Below, piece by piece: positions 26,826-34,831 of a stretch of DNA of 64,000 nt. Every line of letters starts with the position of its first letter. Within the stretch, counting starts at the first letter, position 1. The stretch is from Thalassococcus_A lentus (GTDB lineage Bacteria; Pseudomonadota; Alphaproteobacteria; Rhodobacterales; Rhodobacteraceae): assembly GCF_028023555.1 (NCBI RefSeq), contig NZ_JAQIOY010000001.1, positions 248,001 to 312,000 of the forward strand, read 5' to 3'. The translations under genes were made by a program, and so were the position numbers. The notes beneath the pieces are model-generated. The model worked only from the letters and a program-made list of their open reading frames with translations. It was not told the origin of the DNA and made no database searches.

Positions 26826-27358
26826 CAATCCATATTCCTGCGTGGGTCGATGGAACACTCACACCGGTCGAAAAGCTGGACGCACACAAACGTGGGCTCA
26901 AGCACAAGGCTGTTTCAGTGTTCGTCACGCGCGGCGAAATGGTTTTGATACAAAGGCGCGCGCTGGGCAAATATCACACGCCCGGGCTTTGGGCGAACAC
27001 CTGCTGCACTCACCCTGATTGGGACGAAGACAGCCTAACCTGCGCAAATCGCCGTCTCGAGGAAGAACTGGGCATAACCGGTCTGGCTCCGGACTATCGC
27101 GACCGTGTTGAGTATCGGGCAGATGTGGGTGGCGGTTTGATCGAACACGAGGTGGTCGATATCTTCGTTGCAGAAGCGGATGACGACATGCCCCTGAATC
27201 CAAACCCCGACGAAGTAATGGAGACCGAGTGGCTCACTTATGGTGACCTGTTACACCGGGTGACGAAAAAGCCGTCGGATTTCACACCCTGGCTGCGCAT
27301 CTATCTGGACACATATGCCGAACGCATTTTTGGCGATCAGATGCAAGCGCCCGCCTGA
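26822..27358 (+). CDS. idi: Isopentenyl-diphosphate delta-isomerase, type 1
   Basis: A 178-residue Nudix-fold isomerase that interconverts IPP and DMAPP, feeding CrtE and the bacteriochlorophyll tail. The catalytic Cys and metal ligands are in LWANTCCTHP, and the Nudix-like box is CANRRLEEELGI. The late glutamate pair in ETEWLTYGDL is also conserved. It closes the ppaA-ppsR-bchG-bchP transcription unit and is convergent with dxs. Confidence 0.94.
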   Translation: MTIHIPAWVDGTLTPVEKLDAHKRGLKHKAVSVFVTRGEMVLIQRRALGKYHTPGLWANTCCTHPDWDEDSLTCANRRLEEELGITGLAPDYRDRVEYRADVGGGLIEHEVVDIFVAEADDDMPLNPNPDEVMETEWLTYGDLLHRVTKKPSDFTPWLRIYLDTYAERIFGDQMQAPA

Positions 27359-27430
27359 CCAGAGGCAGACGCTTTTGCCCTAAGCAAAACGCATTGAGAC
27401 AAGAGCACGCTGGCTCAAAAAGCCTGTTGA

Positions 27431-29353
27431 TCACGCGCGGCTTAGCGTGACCACATTGCTTTCCATGCCCATGGCTTGTTTTGCGGTTTTCGCAATATCG
27501 TGCCGTGTTAGACCCGCATCTGCGTACATGTCATCCGGGCTCGCCTGATCTATGAACCGATCTGGCAAGGTCATAGTACGAATGGCAAGGCCCTGATCAA
27601 ATGCGCCTTCTGCCGCCAAAGCATGCAATACCATGGCCCCAAAACCACCCACGGATCCCTGTTCGATCGTGATCAAAGCTTTGTGGTGACGCGCAAGCTG
27701 ACGGATAAGATCCATATCGAGCGGCTTGGCGAAACGTGCGTCTGCGATCGTGCTGGTGACACCGTCAGCTTCAAGCAACCTGGCCGCCGCCTCCACTTCG
27801 GACAGATGTGCACCAAAGCTCAGGAAGGCAACATCGCTGCCTTCTTTCACAACACGGCCTTTCCCGATTTCCAGTAGTTGGCCGCGTTCCGGCATTTCAA
27901 CGCCAGTCCCAGAGCCGCGCGGATAGCGGAAAGCAATCGGTCCACTTTCGTGTGCAGCTGCGGTGGCTACCATGTGCATCAATTCGGCCTCGTCCGCGGC
28001 CGCCATAACCGTCATCCCCGGCAAATTGGCAAGATAGGCCACATCAAAAGCCCCGGCATGTGTCGCGCCATCGGCGCCAACCAACCCAGCGCGATCGATA
28101 GCAAAGCGTACGGGCAGTCCTTGCAAGGCGACGTCATGCACCACCTGGTCGTAACCACGCTGCAAAAAGGTCGAATAGATCGCGCAGAATGGTTTCAAGC
28201 CACTGGCAGCCATTGCTGCGGCGAATGTAACACCGTGTTGCTCTGCGATGCCCACGTCAAACACCCGCGCCGGGAACCGGTCGGCCATGATGTCAACGCC
28301 CGTACCAGAAGGCATCGCGGCGGTGACCGCAACGACATTTGGATCGCGGGCCGCTTCATCTGTCAGCGCCTTGCCAAAGACGGATGTATAGCTGGGGGCG
28401 TTTGGCTTTGATTTGGCTTGTTGCCCTGTAACAGGGTCGAATTTGCTGACGCCGTGACCGCGATCTGCGCTGCCTTCGGCAGGGGCAAAACCCTTGCCTT
28501 TGACAGTACAGACATGAATCAGAACCGGGCCTGTTGCGCGGGCACGAGCCGCACGCAGAACTGGCAAAAGTTGGTCCATGTCGTGTCCGTTGATCGGGCC
28601 CACGTACTCGAACCCAAGCTCTTCGAACAAAGTTCCCGAACCTTGGACCGCACCGGTCACCAATTGACGCGCGCGCTTGGCACCGTCCCGCATTGGCGGC
28701 GGCAAGGCAGCTTCGAACCCTTCGGCAAGGCTACGCATCTTGGCCAGCGGCTCATTTGCGTAAAGGCGGGACAGGTAGGACGACATCGCGCCAACGGGCG
28801 GTGCGATGCTCATCTCGTTGTCATTCAGGATCACGAACATACGGCGCCCTTCGTGACCGGCGTTGTTCATCGCCTCATAGGCCATGCCGGCACTGATGGA
28901 ACCATCGCCGATAACTGCAATGGAATCCCCCGTCGGGCGCCCCATGTCACGACCAACAGCAAAGCCCAGCGCGGCCGAAATCGATGTTGAACTATGCGCC
29001 GCACCGAATGGATCGTATTCGCTTTCAGAGCGTTTGGTGAAACCGGAAAGGCCATCTTTCTGGCGCAGTGTCCGAATGCGATCCCTGCGGCCCGTCAGGA
29101 TCTTGTGAGGATAGCATTGATGGCCCACGTCCCAGACCAGTTTGTCCATCGGCGTATTGAAAACAGCATGAATGGCGACTGCCAATTCAACCACACCCAG
29201 CGACGAACCAAGATGCCCGCCCGTTTCCGAAACCGCCGAGACCACCTCTGATCTTACTTCGTCAGCCAATCGCGACAAAGATCGATCATCGAGCTGCCTC
29301 AGATCTGCGGGGCCAGCGATGCGATCCAGTGTTGGGGTATCAGGGCGAGTCAT
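27431..29353 (-). CDS. dxs: 1-deoxy-D-xylulose-5-phosphate synthase
   Basis: A 640-residue thiamine diphosphate transketolase-like enzyme for the first step of the MEP pathway (pyruvate plus glyceraldehyde 3-phosphate). Signatures are HLGSSLGVVELAVAIH, the ThDP motif VIGDGSISAGMAYEAMNNAG, the DVGIAEQH active region and IDRAGLVGADGATHAGAFD. GGAGGA precedes the ATG. It ends the minus puf side and, with idi, supplies isoprenoid precursors for pigment synthesis; a second dxs copy elsewhere in the genome is common. Confidence 0.95.
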   Translation of the reverse strand: MTRPDTPTLDRIAGPADLRQLDDRSLSRLADEVRSEVVSAVSETGGHLGSSLGVVELAVAIHAVFNTPMDKLVWDVGHQCYPHKILTGRRDRIRTLRQKDGLSGFTKRSESEYDPFGAAHSSTSISAALGFAVGRDMGRPTGDSIAVIGDGSISAGMAYEAMNNAGHEGRRMFVILNDNEMSIAPPVGAMSSYLSRLYANEPLAKMRSLAEGFEAALPPPMRDGAKRARQLVTGAVQGSGTLFEELGFEYVGPINGHDMDQLLPVLRAARARATGPVLIHVCTVKGKGFAPAEGSADRGHGVSKFDPVTGQQAKSKPNAPSYTSVFGKALTDEAARDPNVVAVTAAMPSGTGVDIMADRFPARVFDVGIAEQHGVTFAAAMAASGLKPFCAIYSTFLQRGYDQVVHDVALQGLPVRFAIDRAGLVGADGATHAGAFDVAYLANLPGMTVMAAADEAELMHMVATAAAHESGPIAFRYPRGSGTGVEMPERGQLLEIGKGRVVKEGSDVAFLSFGAHLSEVEAAARLLEADGVTSTIADARFAKPLDMDLIRQLARHHKALITIEQGSVGGFGAMVLHALAAEGAFDQGLAIRTMTLPDRFIDQASPDDMYADAGLTRHDIAKTAKQAMGMESNVVTLSRA

Positions 29354-29385
29354 GGCAGCGTCCTCCAGGGGAAGAGAGGGAATTT

Positions 29386-29431
29386 AAAAAGGCGTCACGA
29401 TCACACGGGGGGTGCCGATGAACGTGACGCC
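29386..29431 (-). terminator. Rho-independent terminator of the puf operon
   Basis: On the minus strand GGCGTCACG (29423-29431) pairs with CGTGACGCC (29391-29399) over a long loop and is followed by TTTTTAAATT. It lies downstream of pufC and upstream of dxs, so it would separate dxs from puf transcription. Confidence 0.75.
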
Positions 29432-29528
29432 AGTTTCCTGTAGCCAACAGGAAGGGAACCGGGGTGTTGAGGCCCCGACATCCGAGCTCCAGATGGGAAA
29501 TGCAGGAGGCCGGATCTGGCGCCAACGA

Positions 29529-29553
29529 GGGCGGACACCAGATGTGCCCGCCC
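29529..29553 (-). other. Hairpin at the pufC 3' end
   Basis: GGGCGG (29529-29534) pairs with CCGCCC (29548-29553), with ACA/TGT pairing inside, only a few bases after the pufC stop. A smaller TTCCTG/CAGGAA hairpin lies further downstream around 29435-29454. No T-run follows, so a role in protecting the transcript 3' end is likely. Confidence 0.5.
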
Positions 29554-29560
29554 CTGTCGG

Positions 29561-30676
29561 TTACTCGTAGACAGGAGCGCCGGTTGTGGCCAGTTCTGGC
29601 CAATCAGCGATCATGTTCATACCTTGCAACGGTTGCTGATAACCCTTGTGGCAAGTCTTGCAGGCCGCTTTGGGTGCATCCGCGAAAACTGGGCCAAGCC
29701 TGTTTTCGGGATAGACATCCTCAAGGGGAACCAACCAATCAGCATTGATTTCCTGAACCATGGAAATACCCAACTGTTCCGTGCTCCACTGCGGTGTCAC
29801 CTGTTCCGGGTCATAGAAGGCCCGGCTGTTGTGACAGAAGTTGCAGTTCACACCGAGGCTGTTGGACACGTAGTTCATCAAGCTGAACGTCCGTTCCGCG
29901 TCTTGCCAGGTGCGTACACCATCTTCGGCAGGGGATTCGGCCACATGTGCTTCCAGATCATGAACAGAAATCTGTTCGTAATCGAGGAAGTACTTTTCGA
30001 GCGCATCAGAAGGCAGTGATGTGTACTGCGACAGTGACGTTGCCCGGTTCTGAACCGCAGCCCAGCCCGCCGTTGCCTCTGTCACGTTGCCAACCTTGAA
30101 CCAGATGTCAGACGGAACGTTCTGTCCACGGTGACACGTGTAGCAATTCACACCGACCTCACCATTGGCATTCACGTGACCATCCCAGCCCTCGTTGATG
30201 CTTTGAGTCATCTGGATCATGCTTCGGGCGACAACCTTGGTATAGAGGTCGTCCTTACCATACTCCTCGATGTCCACATCGCCGTGGCAATAGGCGCAGC
30301 CTTCTTCCGGTGCGACCCAGCTGGTAATCGCATTCATCACCCGGTTGAAGTTGTCCTCGGTCAGATCACCAAGCACCTGCACGTTCTGGTACACGTCCTT
30401 GGCAAGAGCTTCGCCGCCTTCAGGAACATACACTTCTTCTGTGTAGTATTCCTCAAGTGTCGGATCGGCCTTTTTGACCTCGACAACGAACTCTGGAACC
30501 GACATGCCCGTGCCGCGTGGGCCAGTCTGCATGCTTTCAGTCTTGAAGGGTTGGCCAAAGTTCACGAGTGCGATTGCCACGATCACCGCGGCGCCCAGAC
30601 CACCCACCAGGATTGCCGGACCGTAGATGTCGGTCGGGCGCTCCCTGTTCCAGTCATTGAACCACTTGGGTAGCAT
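29561..30676 (-). CDS. pufC: Reaction-centre tetraheme cytochrome c
   Basis: A 371-residue protein anchored by an N-terminal helix (GPAILVGGLGAAVIVAIALV) with four CxxCH heme sites in order: CAYCH, CYTCH, CNFCH and CKTCH. Met ligands are in helices before each motif (for example NRVMNAITSW and VARSMIQMTQ). It takes electrons from cytochrome c2 and reduces the special pair. Its presence right after pufM replaces pufX of Rhodobacter. A strong AAGGAGA lies upstream of the ATG. Confidence 0.96.
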   Translation of the reverse strand: MLPKWFNDWNRERPTDIYGPAILVGGLGAAVIVAIALVNFGQPFKTESMQTGPRGTGMSVPEFVVEVKKADPTLEEYYTEEVYVPEGGEALAKDVYQNVQVLGDLTEDNFNRVMNAITSWVAPEEGCAYCHGDVDIEEYGKDDLYTKVVARSMIQMTQSINEGWDGHVNANGEVGVNCYTCHRGQNVPSDIWFKVGNVTEATAGWAAVQNRATSLSQYTSLPSDALEKYFLDYEQISVHDLEAHVAESPAEDGVRTWQDAERTFSLMNYVSNSLGVNCNFCHNSRAFYDPEQVTPQWSTEQLGISMVQEINADWLVPLEDVYPENRLGPVFADAPKAACKTCHKGYQQPLQGMNMIADWPELATTGAPVYE

Positions 30677-30678
30677 GA

Positions 30679-31668
30679 TCAGTTCTCCTTGCCGATGAAG
30701 GCGTCATAAGAGCCGTATGCTTCGTAGCCGTAGCTGCCGTCATACATCGGAGCGAAGTGATGCTCCTGAGCCCAGATGAACCAGTTGTCCACAACCGTGC
30801 CGGTCAGAAGAATGCCGATGCCGCCCGTAATCGGGGTCAGTACCGCAAACCACCATGCCCAGCGGTGAATGCCTTCCATCGTAGCGTTGAAGCCCATGGT
30901 CCAGCGCCAGAACAAAGCCGCGCGTTCCGAGGCCGTGCCGCGGTCGACGATCTGTTCCAATTCGCGGTCGCCACCATAACGTGTCACCGCAAGGATCGTC
31001 GCGCCATGCATGGCGAACAGAAGAACGGAGCCATAGAGGAAGACGATCGAGAGAGCGTGGAAGGGGTTATAGTAAAGATTGCCGTAGCGGATTGAGAACG
31101 CCGTGGTCCAATCAAGGTGAGGGAAGATCCCGTAGGGTACCGCTTCTGACCACGATCCCATCAGGATCGGGCGGAAGAGACCCAGCACAAGGAACAACCA
31201 GATCGCAGCGCCAAACGCCCAGAAGACGTGTTTGCCCATCTTGTGTTCCATGGCCAAGAGATAGGTCCTTGCCCACCAACTCATCACCGAAACCAGAAGG
31301 AAGAAGCTGGCAATGATATACCAACCACCATCGTTCAAAGGCGGAAAGCTCAGGCCATATTCCGGGCTTGGCGGCTCAAGCGCCAGCCAGAACAGTTGGC
31401 GGATGAATTCCGGAATGGACCAGTCCACCTGCGCCAGCATGTTGATGCCAATGATGTTGAATGCAAGCAAACCCGCAGCGACCGACACCATGCCCGTCCA
31501 GCCAAGATAAACCGGGCCCAACTGTGCATTTCCAAGCCAACCCACCAGGGTCGAGAACGAAGCACTGGTGCCGCGTTCCGTGGCTGCAGCTTCGGTCTCG
31601 GTGCCCATTTCCGGGGGCCCCTGAACCTGCACCTGCGTGAAGATGTTTTGATACTCAGGATATATCAT
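30679..31668 (-). CDS. pufM: Photosynthetic reaction centre M subunit
   Basis: A 329-residue five-helix membrane subunit. Bacteriochlorophyll and iron ligand regions include YYNPFHALSIVFLYG and LFAMHGATILAVTRYGG, and FNATMEGIHRWAWW is the quinone/iron side. It forms the core heterodimer with PufL and binds QA. The N-terminal YPEYQNIFTQVQVQG is typical. It follows pufL by 3 bases. Confidence 0.97.
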   Translation of the reverse strand: MIYPEYQNIFTQVQVQGPPEMGTETEAAATERGTSASFSTLVGWLGNAQLGPVYLGWTGMVSVAAGLLAFNIIGINMLAQVDWSIPEFIRQLFWLALEPPSPEYGLSFPPLNDGGWYIIASFFLLVSVMSWWARTYLLAMEHKMGKHVFWAFGAAIWLFLVLGLFRPILMGSWSEAVPYGIFPHLDWTTAFSIRYGNLYYNPFHALSIVFLYGSVLLFAMHGATILAVTRYGGDRELEQIVDRGTASERAALFWRWTMGFNATMEGIHRWAWWFAVLTPITGGIGILLTGTVVDNWFIWAQEHHFAPMYDGSYGYEAYGSYDAFIGKEN

Positions 31669-31671
31669 TGG

Positions 31672-32511
31672 TCATAGCCCCACGTTGGAGCCCCAGATGG
31701 GGAGCTCAAGCCACCAGTTCCACCATTCCGGCCAGCCTTTGGTCCAAACGGGCCCGGAGATGATGATACAGACAGCGCTGAAGAAAACGGCATTGATGGC
31801 CAGCAGGAATCCGACCCGGTGAATGCCGAGTGTGCCGACCGAATAGCCAATGAAATCGCGAAAGAACGTGTCTTCGTGATCGGGGGTGCGCATTTCCTCG
31901 CCCTTTTCAGGGTTGGCCGCCGACAGGATCAAGCCGCCGTGCAGCGCCAGCGCCAGCGTGGTGGTGAAGAACAAGGTCACCGCCAGCATGTGAGCCGGAT
32001 TGTAGTGGAAATGCAGGTACGCGTAGCCTGTGTTGCTGACCCAGTCGAGGTGGCTGAAAATCCCGTAGGGAAATCCATGCCCCCAAGCACCCATCAGCAA
32101 AGGACGGAAGATGACCAGTGTCACATACGCCAGGATCGCAAAACTGAAAGCAAAGGGCACGTGATAGCCCATACCCAGTTTACGACAAATCTCGACCTCT
32201 CGAAGCGCCCAGCTGACGAAAGCTGCCGTCGCGCAAATCGTGATGATTTGCCAAAGGCCGCCCTCCATGAGCGGCGCCATACCAAGACCGTAGCTGAGGT
32301 CAGGTGGCGCAATGTTGATGAGCCAAGGGTTGAATGTGCCTTGATGCGCGGCGCCCCAAAGGATGAGGATCGTACCGAGCATGGCAAAAAAGGCGGTCGT
32401 GACCCCGAAGAAGCCCACGTAAAAAGGGCCTACCCAAAAGTCGAACAGATCGCCGCCGATCAGCGTCCCTCCGCGGACGCGATACTTTTTCTCGAAGCTG
32501 AGCAGCGCCAT
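31672..32511 (-). CDS. pufL: Photosynthetic reaction centre L subunit
   Basis: A 279-residue five-helix subunit with the start MALLSFEKKYRVRGGTLIGG, ligand helices YLHFHYNPAHMLAVTLFF and LALHGGLILSAANPEKG, and the QB side FRDFIGYSVGTLGIHR. ATG 32511 has GGAG 8-9 bases upstream; a TTG two codons earlier is not needed. It pairs with PufM. The long gap to pufA carries a very stable hairpin. Confidence 0.97.
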   Translation of the reverse strand: MALLSFEKKYRVRGGTLIGGDLFDFWVGPFYVGFFGVTTAFFAMLGTILILWGAAHQGTFNPWLINIAPPDLSYGLGMAPLMEGGLWQIITICATAAFVSWALREVEICRKLGMGYHVPFAFSFAILAYVTLVIFRPLLMGAWGHGFPYGIFSHLDWVSNTGYAYLHFHYNPAHMLAVTLFFTTTLALALHGGLILSAANPEKGEEMRTPDHEDTFFRDFIGYSVGTLGIHRVGFLLAINAVFFSAVCIIISGPVWTKGWPEWWNWWLELPIWGSNVGL

Positions 32512-32581
32512 CTTCAATTCTCCGCGTTTGGCGGCGCGACCTCGAGTTCGAGGGGGCCGTCATGGTTATCATTTGCTTGCC

Positions 32582-32610
32582 GCGGGCGACGCGGGGTCCG
32601 CCCCGCCCGC
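32582..32610 (-). other. pufA-pufL intercistronic hairpin
   Basis: GCGGGCG (32582-32588) pairs with CGCCCGC (32604-32610), and GCGG/CCGC pairs inside, separated by a small internal loop. A second short hairpin CCTCG/CGAGG lies at 32540-32553. In Rhodobacter a stable hairpin at this place protects pufBA mRNA and gives more LH1 than RC; the same job is inferred here. Confidence 0.7.
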
Positions 32611-32666
32611 CGGCTTCTTTTGGTTGGGCTCTCATGTCCCACGCTGGGCCTAGATGGCCGGCGTGT

Positions 32667-32822
32667 TTACATGCCTGCCGCTGCTGCGGTGTCGAACCAG
32701 TTGATGCCGTTGGACAGCACCACCATGTGGATCATCGCAGCCAGCAGAAACAGGAAGACGCCCTGCGCCACGAACACGCGGCGGGGATCGAAAACGAGCC
32801 AGATCTTATAGAACTTTGCCAT
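32667..32822 (-). CDS. pufA: Light-harvesting 1 alpha polypeptide
   Basis: A 51-residue LH1 alpha protein, MAKFYKIWLVFDPRRVFVAQ at the start, then a single membrane helix with the bacteriochlorophyll-binding His in LLAAMIHMVVLS, and GINWFDTAAAAGM at the end. The IWLVFDPRR pattern is diagnostic. It lies 14 bases after the pufB stop. Confidence 0.96.
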   Translation of the reverse strand: MAKFYKIWLVFDPRRVFVAQGVFLFLLAAMIHMVVLSNGINWFDTAAAAGM

Positions 32823-32836
32823 TTGCTATGCCTTCC

Positions 32837-32986
32837 TCAGAACCACGGACGCCAGATGAAGGTCGCGAGGTGTGCGACCACCGCAACCGCCGAGAACAGC
32901 CAAAGGCCGCTCATGTAGACGGAATGCAGTTCCTGCGCCTGCTCGTCGGTGAGACCTGTGAAGGACAGGTCGGAATTATCAGCCAT
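32837..32986 (-). CDS. pufB: Light-harvesting 1 beta polypeptide
   Basis: A 49-residue LH1 beta protein. The cytoplasmic end SDLSFTGLTDEQAQELHSVY precedes one helix with the pigment ligand in AVVAHLATFIWRPWF. GGAGGAAAG is well placed upstream of the ATG. It pairs with PufA in the LH1 ring. Confidence 0.96.
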   Translation of the reverse strand: MADNSDLSFTGLTDEQAQELHSVYMSGLWLFSAVAVVAHLATFIWRPWF

Positions 32987-33110
32987 GAACTTTCCTCCGG
33001 AATGTTAGGACTGACGCCGCACACCCTGCGGCCGGGTTTCCCATGGAGAATCCACAGGCATCTGTCCGTCCCTTTCGGAAACGGTCAGCTCTTGCTCCCC
33101 ACATGATCAC

Positions 33111-33129
33111 GCCGCGCCCCTCGCGCGGC
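33111..33129 (-). other. pufQ-pufB intercistronic hairpin
   Basis: GCCGCGC and GCGCGGC form a perfect 7-bp stem with a 5-base loop, 9 bases after the pufQ stop. There is no T-run on the transcribed strand, so it probably marks a processing or stabilising element at the 5' side of pufBA rather than a terminator. Confidence 0.5.
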
Positions 33130-33137
33130 TTTCGGGA

Positions 33138-33362
33138 TCACGCAGAGAAGATCAGGGGCGTGATCCGGTCAGCTTCGGCCCAGGCACGGGCCAACGGGCC
33201 GTGCAGCATAAGCGTCTGCTTTTGGAACACCTCCAGCACCCACCCAACGAGGGCGAATGGGATCGCCAACACGAAGATGAGACTGAAGTAGAAAAGAAAT
33301 TCCGTTCCACGTCTGGCGGTATGCCCTTTGTGGCGCGGTTCGCTCGAAGTGAAATCGGTCAT
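33138..33362 (-). CDS. pufQ: PufQ protein
   Basis: A 74-residue protein with one membrane helix (LFYFSLIFVLAIPFALVGWV) and a basic N terminus (SSEPRHKGHTARRG). The place between bchZ and pufB, the length and the EFLFYFSLIFVLAIPFA core fit PufQ, which stimulates bacteriochlorophyll production in Rhodobacter by an unsettled mechanism. AAAGGAGGTCG precedes the ATG, which overlaps the bchZ stop by 4 bases. Confidence 0.88.
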   Translation of the reverse strand: MTDFTSSEPRHKGHTARRGTEFLFYFSLIFVLAIPFALVGWVLEVFQKQTLMLHGPLARAWAEADRITPLIFSA

Positions 33363-34831
33363 GGCCCGACCTCCTTTTGTTGAACGCGTGGAGCGAGAGC
33401 CTGCACCGTTTCAAGAACGACACGTTCAGCCCCCTGTTTCAGCGCTTCGGCCTCAGCGGCGTCGCGCAGATTCTTTGCTGCGGAAATTCGGGTAAGAACC
33501 GGATGCTCTGAAACAATGCGATCCAGTTCCGTCTGAGCGTCGGCATCCCAGGGGAAGTCGCGCCGCAGCGGAGTCAGTGTTGCATCGGTCTGATCCATAT
33601 CGGTTGCCAAAGGCAGGATATGGAACAGGGCATCGAACAGCCCGTTGCAGACTTCTTGCAGAATGTAGGTTGCGCCTGCGTATCCCATAAAGGGTGTTCC
33701 GGTATGCCGCCGGATCGCGGCGCCCGGGAAACTGGCAGGCATAAAGACCGGTTGCGGCCCGTGTCCGGCCTTGGTTTCGGCCAGATACATTTTCTCGTTG
33801 ATCGAGCCCATCAGAACAAGCGGACGCTTGTTGTGCACCAGACTGCGAACTTCTTCATTGTTTGTTTTTGACCCGGCACAGCGTGCCACGGCAAAGGCGC
33901 ATGGCAGACCCAGATCGTTTTCAAGGTAGTTTCGTACACCGCGTGCGTAGGTTTCGTTTGCCACGATCCCAAAACTCGCGGTGGCAAAGAAGTCCTGTGT
34001 CACTGAACGCCACAGATCCCAGACAGGTTTCAGGGTCGAATGCTTTTCCTGTTCGATAAACGGCTCTGGATCGAGATCCAGCATTTCGCCCAGCTTGCGC
34101 AGGAACTTGGTTGTGCTCTCAACACCGATCGGAGCCTGAAGATAGGGCTTGCCCAACACTTCGGCCAAACCACGCCCGAATTCACGGTACATGCAAATAT
34201 TGGCGTCGGCGTTGACCAGATTGCGCATTTCAGCCAGATGAGCGCCCAACGGCATCACCATGTTGACCTCAGCGCCGAGCCCCTCCACGAGACGCCGGAT
34301 TTCATGCAAATCCGATGGCATATTGAAAGTGCCGTACATGGGCCCAAGGATGTTCACCCTGGGCTTGGAGCCCTCTTCGCGTTTCTTTTCCGGTGGCATC
34401 CGGCCTTTGGTCATACCGAATTCGGTAAAGATCCATGTCATGGCGCGGTCCGCGCTCTCCCACTGATCTTCATCGATCGTTCTGGGCAGGAAACGCTGGA
34501 TGTTGGTGCCTTGCGGCGTGACTCCACCCCCGATCATTTCGGCGATTGAACCGGTCACAACAACAGCTGGTAGAGCCGGGTCGAGCACACCCCAGGCGCG
34601 CTTCATGGCACCCTCGGTCCCCTCCCGACCCAGCTCCTCCTCACCGAGGCCAGTCACCACGATAGGGAGCTCATGAGGGGGCAATGCGTCTGTATAGTGC
34701 AGAACCGATGTGACAGGCAGGTTTTCGCATCCAACTGGACCATCGATAACGACCTGCAGTCCTTTGACGGCGCAAAAGGCATAGACCGCGCCCCAGTATC
34801 CACCCGCTCTGTCATGATCTTGAATCAGCAT
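33359..34831 (-). CDS. bchZ: Chlorophyllide a reductase, subunit Z
   Basis: A 490-residue NifK-like subunit of COR, which reduces the B ring of chlorophyllide to the bacteriochlorin level. Features are VIDGPVGCENLPVTSVLHYT (Cys ligand), TGLGEEELGREGTEGAMKRA and the C-terminal PCP-red-like part (FPWDADAQTELDRIVSEHPV). Its ATG shares one base with the bchY stop. Confidence 0.96.
   Translation of the reverse strand: MLIQDHDRAGGYWGAVYAFCAVKGLQVVIDGPVGCENLPVTSVLHYTDALPPHELPIVVTGLGEEELGREGTEGAMKRAWGVLDPALPAVVVTGSIAEMIGGGVTPQGTNIQRFLPRTIDEDQWESADRAMTWIFTEFGMTKGRMPPEKKREEGSKPRVNILGPMYGTFNMPSDLHEIRRLVEGLGAEVNMVMPLGAHLAEMRNLVNADANICMYREFGRGLAEVLGKPYLQAPIGVESTTKFLRKLGEMLDLDPEPFIEQEKHSTLKPVWDLWRSVTQDFFATASFGIVANETYARGVRNYLENDLGLPCAFAVARCAGSKTNNEEVRSLVHNKRPLVLMGSINEKMYLAETKAGHGPQPVFMPASFPGAAIRRHTGTPFMGYAGATYILQEVCNGLFDALFHILPLATDMDQTDATLTPLRRDFPWDADAQTELDRIVSEHPVLTRISAAKNLRDAAEAEALKQGAERVVLETVQALAPRVQQKEVGP

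Noticed and set aside
27359..27430. Possible terminator between idi and dxs
   Set aside because: The TTTTGC/GCAAAA pairing is short, needs a bulge to extend, and has no T-run after it on either strand.
29354..30676. pufX-like gene near pufM
   Set aside because: The gene after pufM is clearly the tetraheme pufC, and no small membrane-protein frame with a ribosome site is present between pufC and dxs.
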